Source: JAWPMT01 sp965242775 (GTDB lineage: Bacteria; Bacteroidota; Bacteroidia; Cytophagales; Cyclobacteriaceae). From it: a DNA stretch of 64,000 nucleotides. The DNA lies in the NCBI GenBank assembly GCA_965242775.1, contig CBDETI010000018.1, forward strand, positions 62,001 through 126,000, given 5' to 3'. Below the pieces are notes generated by a model, which saw only the letters and a list, made by a program, of their open reading frames with translations, did no database searches and was not told the DNA's origin. The translations under genes were made by a program, and so were the position numbers. Shown here piece by piece: positions 1 through 9,781 of the stretch (the stretch's first letter is position 1; the number at the start of each line of letters is the position of its first letter).

Positions 1-502
1 TACGGTCTGTGGTCCCATTATTTTTGACACTGTGCTTCTGAGTAAAATCTACAAACCAACATTCACCGGCCTTCATCTCAAGTAAGTCCTCTCCGACGAT
101 AAATTCCACCTGCGGATTTGTCACAATAGGAATGTGCAAACGGACGTAGCCGTCCCAATAGACAAGATCATAATCTTTGTGGACTACAATTTCCGAACCG
201 GCACCAAGCTTCAGATACCGAATGGAGAGCTTGGGGCATCGGATACTTTCCAGGACACTTTGCGTGTATTGGAGGTTTTTTAGTGTCGGCGTGTCTTCAA
301 AGCTTTTAGTCCGTACGTCACCAGGACAGATATCAGGAGAGATGCCGGGAGATTGAAGGGGTGCGCGCAAAGCGATACCGCTCCAATCCCCGCTAAAGTA
401 GGAGGTGTTGAAATGTGACATCCAGCTTGTTCCTGCTACCTCCAAGTCTCGGTTCAGTTGTTCGCTATCAAAGGAAAACGGTAGTTTTCGACAGCTAACC
501 AT
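1..502 (-). CDS. Aspartyl/asparaginyl beta-hydroxylase family protein (partial, C-terminus off window)
   Basis: An open frame runs from an ATG at 502 off the left edge (167 codons visible). The visible part has the double-stranded beta-helix pattern of the Asp/Asn beta-hydroxylase family: a KLGAGSEIVVHKDYD stretch around residues 98-112, RLHIPIVTNP at 121-130, and GECWFVDFTQKHSVKN at 146-161. His108, His123 and His157 are candidate Fe(II) ligands. The family are 2-oxoglutarate-dependent oxygenases that hydroxylate Asp, Asn or Arg side chains or related free substrates; the substrate here is unknown. It is divergent from the tail-collar gene that follows, with a 154-base gap in which I see no clear promoter. 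Family call is fairly secure; exact function is not. Confidence 0.75.
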   Translation of the reverse strand, partial: MVSCRKLPFSFDSEQLNRDLEVAGTSWMSHFNTSYFSGDWSGIALRAPLQSPGISPDICPGDVRTKSFEDTPTLKNLQYTQSVLESIRCPKLSIRYLKLGAGSEIVVHKDYDLVYWDGYVRLHIPIVTNPQVEFIVGEDLLEMKAGECWFVDFTQKHSVKNNGTTDR

Positions 503-656
503 GACTTTTGTTGCAAGTTAATTCCGCTCCTACCAAACCGAATAGATGAAAATTGTACATAAAGTAAGCAGTTGTGTTTGCGTCGAATAATCTATAATTT
601 AAAACGATAATTCAACTAGCCTGTATTAGACAATTTAACAAACAACTCATAGACTT

Positions 657-1277
657 ATGGAATTATTTACTGGAACTATTGTGGGCTTTGCAGGCAACTT
701 TGCTCCGCGGGAATATGCACTTTGCGAGGGACAGACATTAGCTATCGCCGTATATTCTCAGCTTTTTGCAATAATCGGCACCACATATGGTGGTGATGGG
801 CGGTCAACTTTAGGCTTACCTGACCTTCGTGGGCGGGCACCAATCGGTTCAGGTCAAGGTCCCGCATTGTCAGACTACCAATTAGGAAAAAAGGGGGGAT
901 CAGAAACTGAATCACTGTCCATATTTCAAATGCCTCAGCATTCACATGTTGCTGACCTCAATCTGGACACGGCTGCTGTGAACACTAATGTAGCAGTTAA
1001 TGCAGCTAGTACGGCAGCAAATGCGCCTGATGGGTTCAATCCGGCGGGTAGGTATTGGGCAGCTTCCCCTACGGCCGGGGCACCGCAAGGACGCGTTTAT
1101 GGGGATACGCCAGATACAGCTATGAATGCAAATGCCGTTCAGGTAGAGGTGACCGGACTCAGCGGGTCAGTCACCATAGAGAATACCGGTAGTGGCGCGG
1201 CTTTTGATATTATACAGCCTTATTCTGTCATCAACTGGATCATGTGCCTGGATGGGACCTTTCCACCCCGGAATTAA
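657..1277 (+). CDS. Phage tail collar domain protein (microcystin-dependent protein type)
   Basis: 206 residues. The N-terminus (FTGTIVGFAGNFAPREYALC, then TYGGDGRSTLGLPDLRGRAPIG at about 43-64) is the classic tail collar domain, followed by a PQHSH motif near residue 93 and an Ala/Asn-rich variable middle, ending in a second conserved block (QPYSVINWIMCLDGTFPP). This is the layout of the MdpB family, common in Bacteroidota in groups of two or three copies. The domain is a trimeric fibre element in phage tails; the role of the free-standing bacterial versions is not established. No other phage structural genes are visible, so this is not an obvious prophage. The next gene is on the same strand 64 bases downstream. 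Confidence 0.85.
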   Translation: MELFTGTIVGFAGNFAPREYALCEGQTLAIAVYSQLFAIIGTTYGGDGRSTLGLPDLRGRAPIGSGQGPALSDYQLGKKGGSETESLSIFQMPQHSHVADLNLDTAAVNTNVAVNAASTAANAPDGFNPAGRYWAASPTAGAPQGRVYGDTPDTAMNANAVQVEVTGLSGSVTIENTGSGAAFDIIQPYSVINWIMCLDGTFPPRN

Positions 1278-1340
1278 TGTAGGAATGCATTTTATCCTTA
1301 CCCTAAGTAAAATAATAGATACTTAAACTGATTAATAAAA

Positions 1341-2519
1341 TTGCTAACACCTCCTTCTGAGGGTCCCCTCCGAATCGGCTTTTTGCAACCTTATTCAACG
1401 CTTTACCCTCATTATTCGGAGCATTTTTTAGTAGGCTTTTTCCTAGGGTTTGGTAGGGATCCATACAAGCAGAATGACATTCAATTCATCCCGCATTATA
1501 CCGGGACGGGTGAGCGTAAGGCTGTAGCAGAAGCATTGCGGAAGCTTTTTTACATGGATAAAGTGGCTATGATGTCTGGTTGGGCCAGTTACTCCACCTT
1601 ATTGGAGGTGTCAAAGTCCTTGAATATGCGGGGAGCGTTAGGCTCTTTCTTTGACATGGGAGAGTTTTTGCCGCTTCAGGGGGACTTAAGTCCCAATGCC
1701 TTTTTTTCCTCTCAACAGCTTTGGCAAAGTGAATTTGCCTTGGGCCGATGGGCTCCAGGAAAATTCGGAGAAAATGGCGCGCTGGTCATGGGGCTGTACG
1801 AATCAGGTTATCACCTGTCCACAGCATTTCAAAAAGGAGTGGCCTTTGCCAGAAAAGGTGACCTGATCAACTATATCATGAAGTCCTCCAACCCCGACCT
1901 GCATGATATTGATATTCCTCCGCTAATTGAGCACCTGCAGAAACAAAAGCCAGATTACGTGCACGTCATTCTCTGCGGACCCAATAGCGTCAGGTTCTTG
2001 CATGCCTGGTCTCAATGCAGCCTCCACCGGGAGGTTCCGCTGCTGGTGAGCGAGAATATGATGTATGACGAGTGGCTTTCGGATATTGAGCATTTGAACT
2101 TGGAGTTGTACACAGGCTCGCTTTACGATAAAAACAGCGAAATGAAGGAAAATCAGATCTTTTGCAAGCAGTTTCGGGAGTTTTCTCACCAGGACGTCAA
2201 CATATTTGCTCTCTTAGGCTATGAAATGGGTTTACTCTTCAAAGAGGTATTTCAGCACATGAAGACGGGCGATTGGGACAAAGTGCATCAACTTATGCAA
2301 ACAGAGGTCGTGGTGGGACCCAGAGGAGAGAGAAACTTTAACCTGAACTCAAAAAGGTCATATCCATCCATTGATATAATCAAGGTGAAAACGTCCAAAA
2401 TGGGCTCAAAAAAACTGATCCTGGATCAGGCAATGGGGATACCTCACGATGCTCCCATTTTCGATGATATTCGCGACGTTGATTCCGCTGGATGGAGCAA
2501 TCCTTTCATGTGTATTTAG
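1341..2519 (+). CDS. Periplasmic-binding-protein-like protein (LivK/AmiC-type fold), no signal peptide
   Basis: 392 residues beginning at a TTG codon (1341). The sequence opens with RIGFLQPYS and has the two-lobe pattern of type I binding proteins of the branched-chain amino acid/amide family (for example GENGALVMGLYESGYHLSTA near 151-170, HVILCGPNSVRFL, and ALLGYEMGLLFKEV near the end). It lacks a signal peptide or lipobox, and no ABC permease or ATPase lies beside it, so it is unlikely to be a transporter component. AmiC-like cytosolic ligand sensors show that such folds can act as receptors. It sits just downstream of the tail-collar gene and is probably co-transcribed with it, which suggests a joint but unknown function. 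Confidence 0.65.
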   Translation: MLTPPSEGPLRIGFLQPYSTLYPHYSEHFLVGFFLGFGRDPYKQNDIQFIPHYTGTGERKAVAEALRKLFYMDKVAMMSGWASYSTLLEVSKSLNMRGALGSFFDMGEFLPLQGDLSPNAFFSSQQLWQSEFALGRWAPGKFGENGALVMGLYESGYHLSTAFQKGVAFARKGDLINYIMKSSNPDLHDIDIPPLIEHLQKQKPDYVHVILCGPNSVRFLHAWSQCSLHREVPLLVSENMMYDEWLSDIEHLNLELYTGSLYDKNSEMKENQIFCKQFREFSHQDVNIFALLGYEMGLLFKEVFQHMKTGDWDKVHQLMQTEVVVGPRGERNFNLNSKRSYPSIDIIKVKTSKMGSKKLILDQAMGIPHDAPIFDDIRDVDSAGWSNPFMCI

Positions 2520-2563
2520 AATGAGCGGTTCGATTCTGAGTCTATTGCAATCATGTTGAAATG

Positions 2564-5197
2564 CTACTCATCCTTTAAGAACCTGGTCGGATTGGATAAC
2601 GCCACCTGCAAGGACCTTCGTCCGATTATCGCTACAGTCAGGATGATCGACAAGACGCTGGTGACGGCAAAATACCCAATTGAAAGTTCTATACGGTAGG
2701 CATATTCCTGCAGCCAGTTTTCAAGCAGGTACCAGGCTATTGGAACGGCAATAATCAGGGCCAGTATGATGATCTTCATGAAATCAGCGAATAGTGAGGC
2801 AAGAATTGATACAAGCGAAGCACCTAATACCTTTCGTATGCTCATCTCCTTGCTTCTCTGACGAGTGACAAAAGCTGAGAGCCCCAATATTCCCATCACC
2901 CCGATGATGATGGCTGCAAATGTTAACACACTGAGTAACGTCCCCAGGCGCTCTTCACTGATAAATTTCCTGGCGAAAACATCGTCTACATACTGAAAAT
3001 CAAACGGAACATCCGGTACTACAGACTGAAATGCCTCTTCCACACCGGTCAACGCTTCTCCCGGATCCACCTGTGCACTCAACCTGATTTGCATATGGGA
3101 GCCTTGGGCTGGCTCGTTAAAATATATTGCGGGCCGGACGGGCTGAAAAGGCGATTCAATCAATAAGTCGGCAACCACGCCTATAATTTGATAGGTATCT
3201 CCTCGCCATGTGATGGTCTTGCCTATGGGGTTTTCGAGCGACATGAAATTAATAGCCGCCTCATTGCATACAATTGCCTTTTTATCCGCTAGCCTGTCTT
3301 CGGAGAAATCCCTTCCATACAGCATTTTCCATCCTACGGTTTCTCCAAATTTCGGAGTAACCCACATGGTAATGAAATTGGTGGCCAGATCCGGGTCTTT
3401 GCCTTTCCAATCAAATCCGTGATTCGAGCTGGTCACCTGGGTCAATGGGCTTGTGGACTCTGACACGGCAGTGACTACCTGGGTAGCCATCAAAGCGTCA
3501 TGCAGTGCTTTGTGTTTCCCATTGAAGTCTTTCGCATTGGTACTGACGGTAAGGAGTCTGGTGGGGTTATAGCCTTTATCTCGGTCCTTTGAGTGACTTA
3601 CCTGATCGTTTACCACCTGCGTGCCAACCACCAAACAGATCGAGACTGCAAACTGAACAACCACCAAACCATGTCGCAGGTATGCTGGAGAGCTGTGCCC
3701 CGGCAAGGTTCCTTTTAACGCATTCACAGGTTGGAAAGAGGAAAGGAAAAAGGCCGGGTAAGCGCCTGCCAGCAAAGCGGTCACTAACAGAACGGCCAAT
3801 CCCAGACCCCAAAACCATGGATCACCCAATGGCAGTGTCAAGCTTTTTCCCGCTAGATTGTTGAAAAATGGCATCAGGAAGTAGGCCAGAATCAAGGCGA
3901 CCAGAAAAGCCAGCGCAACCACAAGAAATGATTCGGTAAGAAACTGGGTAACTAATTCGATTCTCCTGGAACCCATCGTCTTGCGCACACCAACCTCCAA
4001 ATATCTGACCTGTGCCCTGGCGGTTGACAGATTGATGAAGTTGATACAGGAGAGTGCCAACACGAACAATGACACTAATCCAAAAACCCACACATTAGTT
4101 ATAGCTCCCCCTGACTGAACGCCATTTTTCCATTCCGACCGCAAATGCCAGTCTTTCATGGAATGAAGTACCAATTCCGGATTGGACGCTTTCAGTCGCT
4201 CGTCGGTAGTGTGGGTACTTATCATGTGCCTGATCTTTTCCTCTACCACCTTCATTTGTGATCTCGGGTTGAGCTGAACGTATATTTGACAGAAACTGGC
4301 ATCCCAATACCGTTCGTTCCTCGCTCGTCGGACCCAGGCACTGTTGGCCTCGATTACGGCAAAACTGGCTATGAACCTTAAATCCTTAAAGGTAGAATTA
4401 GAAGGCAAATCCTCATATACACCAACAATTTGCATTGGCGATCCTCCATTGATTTTGACTTGTTTACCCATGGGGTCACGGTTGTCGAAGAAAGCTTTCG
4501 CCGTGCTACTTGACAACATCACCCCGTATGGGTTGGAAAGTCCTGTTGCTGTTCCCCTCAGCATTTTCAGGGAGAGCAAGGACGGAGCTTCTTCGCTCAT
4601 ATAAGTTCCGCTGATCGTCAAGTGCTTCTCGGCAATGGACAAGGTATTCTTACCAATCCAGTCCGCTACGACAACATATTTGAAGTCTTCCCCATAGGAA
4701 TTACGTAGCTCGTCTATCACAGGTATAGGCAGTGAAAACCGGATGCCCGTCTCACCATTGTTAGTCCTTCGCTTCAGTACCTGGGCAATTTGCTCATAGT
4801 CTTGATGATGTTTGTCAAAAGATAGCTCATCCCAAATCCAAAGACTGGTGAGGATGGTGATTGCCAATCCCAGGGTGAGACCGGTGATGTTCAGGGCGGT
4901 GTAGTCCTTTTGTCTAATCAGATTTCGAGTACCTATTTTGATAAAGTTGTGAAGCATGCCGAAGTGATTTAGTTGGCGACGACTTACCCAGCGGTTCATG
5001 AGCGTGGGTCGAATTAATTTTAATGTGTCCCAGGTATATCGGAGCCTGGCTTTTTTAGTGGAATAAGTCTCCAGGTTATTCCGGAACCTCTCTTCCATAT
5101 CACCTTCAATTTCTTCAAGGTAATCTTCGCTAATACAGAGTCTAAGCAGCCGTAGTGGCCACTTGGGAGGGTGGGTAGGCCCGTTTTGTTTTCTCAT
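2564..5197 (-). CDS. FtsX/MacB-type ABC transporter permease with N-terminal permease prefix (module 1)
   Basis: 877 residues. Residues about 1-70 form the permease prefix seen in Cytophagales (PPKWPLRLLRL, then DYLEEIEGDMEERF). A first membrane helix at about 97-120 (LNITGLTLGLAITIL) is followed by a MacB-type periplasmic core domain, a three-helix FtsX domain at about 380-500, a second core domain and a second FtsX domain at about 750-870 that includes the typical RSKEMSIRKVLGAS loop. The family exports peptides, lipids or drugs, or acts as a mechanotransducer, with a separate ATPase; no cognate ATPase is nearby. Its start overlaps the stop of the upstream PadR gene by 4 bases (ATGA), so the two are translationally coupled. 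Paralogues are at 49200-51848 and 58467-61050. Confidence 0.9.
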   Translation of the reverse strand: MRKQNGPTHPPKWPLRLLRLCISEDYLEEIEGDMEERFRNNLETYSTKKARLRYTWDTLKLIRPTLMNRWVSRRQLNHFGMLHNFIKIGTRNLIRQKDYTALNITGLTLGLAITILTSLWIWDELSFDKHHQDYEQIAQVLKRRTNNGETGIRFSLPIPVIDELRNSYGEDFKYVVVADWIGKNTLSIAEKHLTISGTYMSEEAPSLLSLKMLRGTATGLSNPYGVMLSSSTAKAFFDNRDPMGKQVKINGGSPMQIVGVYEDLPSNSTFKDLRFIASFAVIEANSAWVRRARNERYWDASFCQIYVQLNPRSQMKVVEEKIRHMISTHTTDERLKASNPELVLHSMKDWHLRSEWKNGVQSGGAITNVWVFGLVSLFVLALSCINFINLSTARAQVRYLEVGVRKTMGSRRIELVTQFLTESFLVVALAFLVALILAYFLMPFFNNLAGKSLTLPLGDPWFWGLGLAVLLVTALLAGAYPAFFLSSFQPVNALKGTLPGHSSPAYLRHGLVVVQFAVSICLVVGTQVVNDQVSHSKDRDKGYNPTRLLTVSTNAKDFNGKHKALHDALMATQVVTAVSESTSPLTQVTSSNHGFDWKGKDPDLATNFITMWVTPKFGETVGWKMLYGRDFSEDRLADKKAIVCNEAAINFMSLENPIGKTITWRGDTYQIIGVVADLLIESPFQPVRPAIYFNEPAQGSHMQIRLSAQVDPGEALTGVEEAFQSVVPDVPFDFQYVDDVFARKFISEERLGTLLSVLTFAAIIIGVMGILGLSAFVTRQRSKEMSIRKVLGASLVSILASLFADFMKIIILALIIAVPIAWYLLENWLQEYAYRIELSIGYFAVTSVLSIILTVAIIGRRSLQVALSNPTRFLKDE

Positions 5198-5529
5198 GAC
5201 GCTTCATTTACACCCAATACCGGCATTGCTTTCCATAGCTGAGACCTCACGTCTTTCATTTCGTGTAGTACCTGATGCGCGTAGGGCGTCGCGGAGTAAA
5301 TGCGTTTCCTCTTTCCTCCTCGCTTCTGCGATGACTCACCCCATGCCGAGACTAGAAATCCCTTTAATTCCAGTCGCTTTAACGCGGTTTGTACCGCTCC
5401 GACACTCAATCTTTCATTGAGTCTTTTTTCAAGGTCACGCTGAATCTCGTTGCCATAGGCGTCCTCCTGCAAGACGATCACAGCCATCAAGATCAACTCC
5501 TGAAACTCACCCAACCTATTCTTTTTCAT
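5194..5529 (-). CDS. PadR family transcriptional regulator (module 1)
   Basis: 111 residues, a single winged helix of the PadR type: GEFQELILMAVIVLQEDAYG at the start, the recognition region SVGAVQTALKRLELKGFL, and the basic wing KRGGKRKRIYSATPYA. PadR proteins repress a neighbouring transporter or efflux gene and release on ligand binding. Here the target is almost certainly the permease with which it overlaps by 4 bases. The start was chosen because the upstream bases at 5531-5551 carry an interrupted inverted repeat suited to autoregulation. Close paralogues sit ahead of the other two permeases at 48875 and 61390. Confidence 0.9.
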   Translation of the reverse strand: MKKNRLGEFQELILMAVIVLQEDAYGNEIQRDLEKRLNERLSVGAVQTALKRLELKGFLVSAWGESSQKRGGKRKRIYSATPYAHQVLHEMKDVRSQLWKAMPVLGVNEAS

Positions 5530-5530
5530 A

Positions 5531-5551
5531 TTTACTATTCAATGAAGTAAA
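5531..5551. promoter_or_regulatory. Candidate PadR operator (module 1)
   Basis: TTTACT at 5531-5536 and its exact complement AGTAAA at 5546-5551 flank an inner TTCAATGAA dyad, directly ahead of the PadR start. Position matches autoregulation. The dyad is less regular than those of modules 2 and 3. Confidence 0.35.
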
Positions 5552-5661
5552 TATATAACTATTTTATTCTAATTGAAGTATTTATAGACGTGTGAATTTG
5601 GATTTAGGTTTCGATGCGAGCATTGAGGGCAAAGGCATTGCAAGTCAGGTTTCGGTTTAAT

Positions 5662-6555
5662 TTAAGCTACGTTATGCCTATAAATTTGACACTTTTCCCA
5701 ATTGAGAATGGACAATTTCCTCTCTGATGTCCATCGGTAGCCGCTCAGGGATCCTGACTGTTTGATCACGCGATGGCATGGAATGAGCAAGGCGATTGGG
5801 TTCCTGCCCACGGCAGTACCGACAGCTCGTGCGGCCTTTGGTTGTCCGATAAGTTTAGCTACTTCAGTGTAAGTAGTCATGCCACCCCGGGGTATCCGCA
5901 ACAATGCTTCCCAGACTTTAATTTGAAAGGGAGATCCTTTGACATTTAGCTTTATGTTGGCTGTTTCTTCAGAGAAGGGCTGGTCGCCGAATATTCGTCG
6001 AACCAAAAACTCATTTGCTCCCTGGTCTTCGAGAAAAGCTGCTGCTGGCCATTCTTTCTCCAATTCGAATAGCATGGATTGCCTCAAGGGTATATATCGA
6101 CCCTCCACCTTCCTCAGCTCGACAAATGACAGCTTACATATGCCTTTATCAGTGCTGGCGATCAATATCTCACCGAAGGGAGTGTCATAATAGCCATACT
6201 TGATTACCAGATTTGAACCCGCGTTATTATACGTCTCCAGTGTCATAGACTCGACCGAAAGAAACAGATCGTTGAGTCGGCCTGCATCCTTCAATCCGGT
6301 TAATCGCGCTACTTCACCGGGTTCAAAATTTCCGCCTTTCATCAAAGATTTGGCGAAACTCGAACAGACATGCTGGAGGTACTGCTTGGGGCTGATACCC
6401 GCCCAAGCTGAAAACATCTTCGTAAATTGAGCTGGGCTTTGCTGAGCTATTTCAGCTATTTCGCCTAGCGAGGGTTGCCTCTTGAAATTGTCTTGAATGA
6501 AAGTAATTGCCTTGGCAATCGTTTCGTACTCGCTTGGTGTACTGAACTGGGACAT
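5662..6555 (-). CDS. Ada-like O6-methylguanine-DNA methyltransferase with AraC-type HTH
   Basis: 297 residues. Residues 1-100 are an AraC-type helix-turn-helix (PSLGEIAEIAQQSPAQFTKM, then GISPKQYLQHVC). Residues about 130-290 are the methyltransferase domain, with the RGGMTTYTEVAKLIGQPKAA block and the active-site IPCHRVI motif, Cys260 being the alkyl acceptor. The protein removes methyl groups from O6-methylguanine in DNA by irreversible transfer to Cys260 and may also regulate transcription. It lacks the N-terminal zinc-Cys domain of E. coli Ada, which senses methylphosphotriesters, so any regulatory methylation switch must differ. It stands alone between two same-strand genes with gaps of about 100 bases. 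Confidence 0.9.
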   Translation of the reverse strand: MSQFSTPSEYETIAKAITFIQDNFKRQPSLGEIAEIAQQSPAQFTKMFSAWAGISPKQYLQHVCSSFAKSLMKGGNFEPGEVARLTGLKDAGRLNDLFLSVESMTLETYNNAGSNLVIKYGYYDTPFGEILIASTDKGICKLSFVELRKVEGRYIPLRQSMLFELEKEWPAAAFLEDQGANEFLVRRIFGDQPFSEETANIKLNVKGSPFQIKVWEALLRIPRGGMTTYTEVAKLIGQPKAARAVGTAVGRNPIALLIPCHRVIKQSGSLSGYRWTSERKLSILNWEKCQIYRHNVA

Positions 6556-6641
6556 AGTTTTTTATCAAATGTATTGGCCCCAGGATTCCTTGAAAACCCG
6601 ATTCTTGCTAAGCTATGTGGTATTGGCTTGGCATGAATTTT

Positions 6642-9629
6642 TCACTGTCCTTTGATGAGTGTTTCCAGTTCGAAAACTTCTCCGTTTTTGATTATTAATC
6701 TAGTTTTTCGGGCATGGCGAATATCTGATAGTGGGTTTGCATCCACTACCACCAGGTCGGCCAATTTGCCTGCTTCAACAGTGCCGAGATCCTTTTCTGC
6801 ATTAAGTGCTCGTGCATTATTGATAGTTGCTGTCCGCAGTACCTCCAATGGGGAGAGCCCCGCATCCTGGTAGTTTTCCAGTTCAACGTGCAAGCCAAAT
6901 CCTTGCGGTATGATGGGTGAATCTGTTCCTGCCACGACGAGTCCCCCTTTTTTATGGATATCCGCCACCATTCTTATGACGTTTTGATACAGGTTGTCAT
7001 AGGTTGCCTGGTCACTTTGAATTTGATCGGCCGAGGCACTGATACTTGCCAGGTACCGTAGTTCTGACAGTTCCTGCAGGCGTGGATCGTTCATGACTTC
7101 CGGGTTTCTTGCTACTACATATTGATAACCCAGGTAAATCGCCGTAGTAGGGGTAAACCACATTCCTGAATGGGCAATCAGGTCGGTAACATCTTCGTAG
7201 GCCTGTTGGGTTTCTGTGAGTTTTGCAGAAAAACCCCTTCTACTTGTGCCTTTGACATGCTCTACTCCATCGATATTAAAACTGACTGCCGGATATAGCT
7301 CGTGAGAAGTCACAGGTACTCCAATGCGATGTGCTCCTTCTACTACACGCTGTTGCAACAGGTCCGGAAGTCGTACATAAGTCTTTATCAGATCGTAATC
7401 TAAAATGTCCGCCTTTTGCAATTCCAGGTCCACCTGAAGTTCGGAAGTGGTAGTAGCACCTCCTGCATAGAATATCCGACTTCCATCTATCGGGCTACCG
7501 GTAAAGTAGATCCTTGGGCCCAGCGCTTTTCCGGACTGAATGGCTTCACGGCGATTGAGGGCATCATAAGGGTCGCCTGAGGGATTTCGCGTAGTAGTGA
7601 TTCCCCAGGAAAGCCACGTCCGGCCCAATTTCTCACCGTTTCCACTGCCTTCGTGTACGTGAATGTCTATAAGTCCGGGCATGACAAACGCACCTGAGGC
7701 ATCTATCTTTCTATCAGCCGTTCTATTTTCATCGTGCGGGGCGACTTCAATGATCCGGTGGCCCCTGATTAGAATGTCTATATCTTTTTGCAGTGTATCG
7801 CTTACCGCATCGACCAGTCCTCCGGCATGGATCAGTGTGGTGCCTGTTGGGTGTTTTCGTTGCCATTTGAGGTCAAGAGGTATCGCCGTGCTTGATTTTT
7901 CCGGAACATTTAGCAGCCTGAGTGTGTCAGTTGCCATGTATAGCAACGTTTTAGCGTCGCTGCTCCAGGAAGGGGCATCGGCCAATTCCTCTGTCAGTTG
8001 AATGGGGTCGCCAGTAGCATTCCCATATTGATCTACAGGCAACAACCACAGGGTCCCTTTGGAGACAAGCGCCATGTGTTTCCCGTCAGGCGCCCAGATC
8101 GGCCCATCATTACCTCTGACTCCAAATGACCAATGCTCGGGTGCACTTTGAACCCGCCGCCGAGTGCCATCGGCGGAAAAAAGCATGATCCTGTTCACAC
8201 CCTCACGGTAACGAGAAGAATAGGGAGACAAGGCTGAAAGCGCTACAATTTTGCTATCCGGAGACCAGCTTGGGGCACCTACACTACTCCCGAGGCCGGC
8301 ACCCAATTGCGATATGTCCCCAGAGGCCAAATCCAGGATATTTAGCGTCCCGTACCTGGGGCCGAAACTTTGAGAATAGGCGATCGACGCGCCATTGGGA
8401 GACCAGGCCATACCGGAGATACCACCCATGGTTAACACTTTCTTTGCTCCCGAACCGTCTAATTTTATGGTCCAGATGCCGAAGGAACCATCCTGGTCCG
8501 AACAGTAAGCGATCTGTGTGCCGTCGGGCGACCATATTGGCATCATTTGCACATATCGGTCATTTGTCAACTGTTTTAAGCTTCCATCATTTCTCCGGAT
8601 CCAGAGGTCCTGCAAGGCCACAAAGACGATGGACTGACCGTCCGGAGACAGGGTGGGGGAGACAATTCCCTTGGCCACTTGTGGAGTTGTATCGTCAAAC
8701 TCTCGTTGCTTTCGTTTGTAGGGTGATCGGTCAAGGTCGACTTTCACCGAAAAAGGAATCACCTCCTTTTCCGTGCCCTTTAAATGGAAGATGTCACCCG
8801 ACCCGGTATAGATCAGCGAGCTATCTGAGGTCCAGGAATGTCGAAAGGGAAAAACATCCTCTTCAGCATCAGAGAGAACTTTTGCCGACTGGTCATCAAC
8901 ATGGACCAGCTGAAGGGCGGCTTTGAGTCCTTCATGTTCATTTACGAGGAGACGTTTTCCGTCCGGGGACCAGGATGCACCTGACAGGGAGCCAATGGAG
9001 GTAAACAAAGACGTGGGCTTGGAACTTGCTTTAGATTGAGTGACTAGCTGGTAGGTTCCATCAGTCTCCTCGACGTAAGCAAGCCGGGCGCCATCGGGGG
9101 ACCACACAGGCCCGGATTCATTGCCATCTCCTGAGGTGACAGGTTCGATTTTCTCGCCGACGATGTGCAAAGTCCAAATGTCGTAGGACCCATTCCGATC
9201 TGATGAAAAAGCCAGCATGGTACCGTCGGGTGACCAGTGTGGCTCGCGATGATCGAAATCACCGGAAGTCATTTGCTTCAGGTTGGTGCCGTCGGCATTT
9301 ACAGTATAGATGTGCCAATTTCCATCCCAGTAGGCTTGAAATGCAATTTTCTCTCCATTCGGCGACCAGGAAGGTTGTCTGGCATTGCCAAATGGGTCGG
9401 TAATGGGTTCGCCTTCGCCACCTGAAACAGGCATGAGCCAAATCCGACCCAGCAAGTCATAGGCCAGAGTCTTGCCATCGGGTGACACGGCCACTGCCAT
9501 ATTGGTTCCTGCTGTGATCGTTAGCTCCATGGTCTTTCTTTCTTCGCCTTCTGACGAAGGTGGTTCCTGGCACCTGAATAAGAAAAGACTCAGAACCAAT
9601 AGATAAAACAGGTGTCGACGCATGAGCAA
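6642..9629 (-). CDS. Amidohydrolase with N-terminal TolB-type beta-propeller (probable secreted or lipoprotein)
   Basis: 995 residues. The N-terminus (RRHLFYLLVLSLFLFRC) is a signal sequence with a Cys that could be lipidated, though the lipobox is not canonical. Residues about 30-570 contain repeated PD40/TolB blades, each with a WSPDG or SPDGK core. Residues about 620-990 are an amidohydrolase: the metal-binding GLIDIHVHEGSG motif, TSHELYP, GTDSPI, and the C-terminal NNARALNAEKDLGTVEAGKL block. Related proteins are called Tol-Pal-associated amidohydrolases or dipeptidase-like hydrolases; substrates are unknown, peptides or cyclic amides being plausible. It is divergent from the small propeller gene at 9782. 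Start at 9629 or the second Met at 9623. Confidence 0.85.
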   Translation of the reverse strand: MLMRRHLFYLLVLSLFLFRCQEPPSSEGEERKTMELTITAGTNMAVAVSPDGKTLAYDLLGRIWLMPVSGGEGEPITDPFGNARQPSWSPNGEKIAFQAYWDGNWHIYTVNADGTNLKQMTSGDFDHREPHWSPDGTMLAFSSDRNGSYDIWTLHIVGEKIEPVTSGDGNESGPVWSPDGARLAYVEETDGTYQLVTQSKASSKPTSLFTSIGSLSGASWSPDGKRLLVNEHEGLKAALQLVHVDDQSAKVLSDAEEDVFPFRHSWTSDSSLIYTGSGDIFHLKGTEKEVIPFSVKVDLDRSPYKRKQREFDDTTPQVAKGIVSPTLSPDGQSIVFVALQDLWIRRNDGSLKQLTNDRYVQMMPIWSPDGTQIAYCSDQDGSFGIWTIKLDGSGAKKVLTMGGISGMAWSPNGASIAYSQSFGPRYGTLNILDLASGDISQLGAGLGSSVGAPSWSPDSKIVALSALSPYSSRYREGVNRIMLFSADGTRRRVQSAPEHWSFGVRGNDGPIWAPDGKHMALVSKGTLWLLPVDQYGNATGDPIQLTEELADAPSWSSDAKTLLYMATDTLRLLNVPEKSSTAIPLDLKWQRKHPTGTTLIHAGGLVDAVSDTLQKDIDILIRGHRIIEVAPHDENRTADRKIDASGAFVMPGLIDIHVHEGSGNGEKLGRTWLSWGITTTRNPSGDPYDALNRREAIQSGKALGPRIYFTGSPIDGSRIFYAGGATTTSELQVDLELQKADILDYDLIKTYVRLPDLLQQRVVEGAHRIGVPVTSHELYPAVSFNIDGVEHVKGTSRRGFSAKLTETQQAYEDVTDLIAHSGMWFTPTTAIYLGYQYVVARNPEVMNDPRLQELSELRYLASISASADQIQSDQATYDNLYQNVIRMVADIHKKGGLVVAGTDSPIIPQGFGLHVELENYQDAGLSPLEVLRTATINNARALNAEKDLGTVEAGKLADLVVVDANPLSDIRHARKTRLIIKNGEVFELETLIKGQ

Positions 9630-9781
9630 GGTTGATGGTGGAGGGAGAATTTAGAGATTTTTTGGGAATCGGTGCCAATGGGTGGGACATCAAGTAATGA
9701 CAGTCACAGGCTCTTGCGTTGCGCTCGGATTAGTCCTAATGGATGTATACGTACACATTTTTTTCCGTTACATCTGGCCAG

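Noticed and set aside
657..1277. Prophage or contractile injection system
   Set aside because: Only the collar domain is present; no sheath, tube, baseplate or integrase gene is visible.
8270..8926. A 218-codon plus-strand open frame
   Set aside because: It lies wholly antisense to the TolB-amidohydrolase gene, has no recognisable domain and mirrors the repeated propeller codons.
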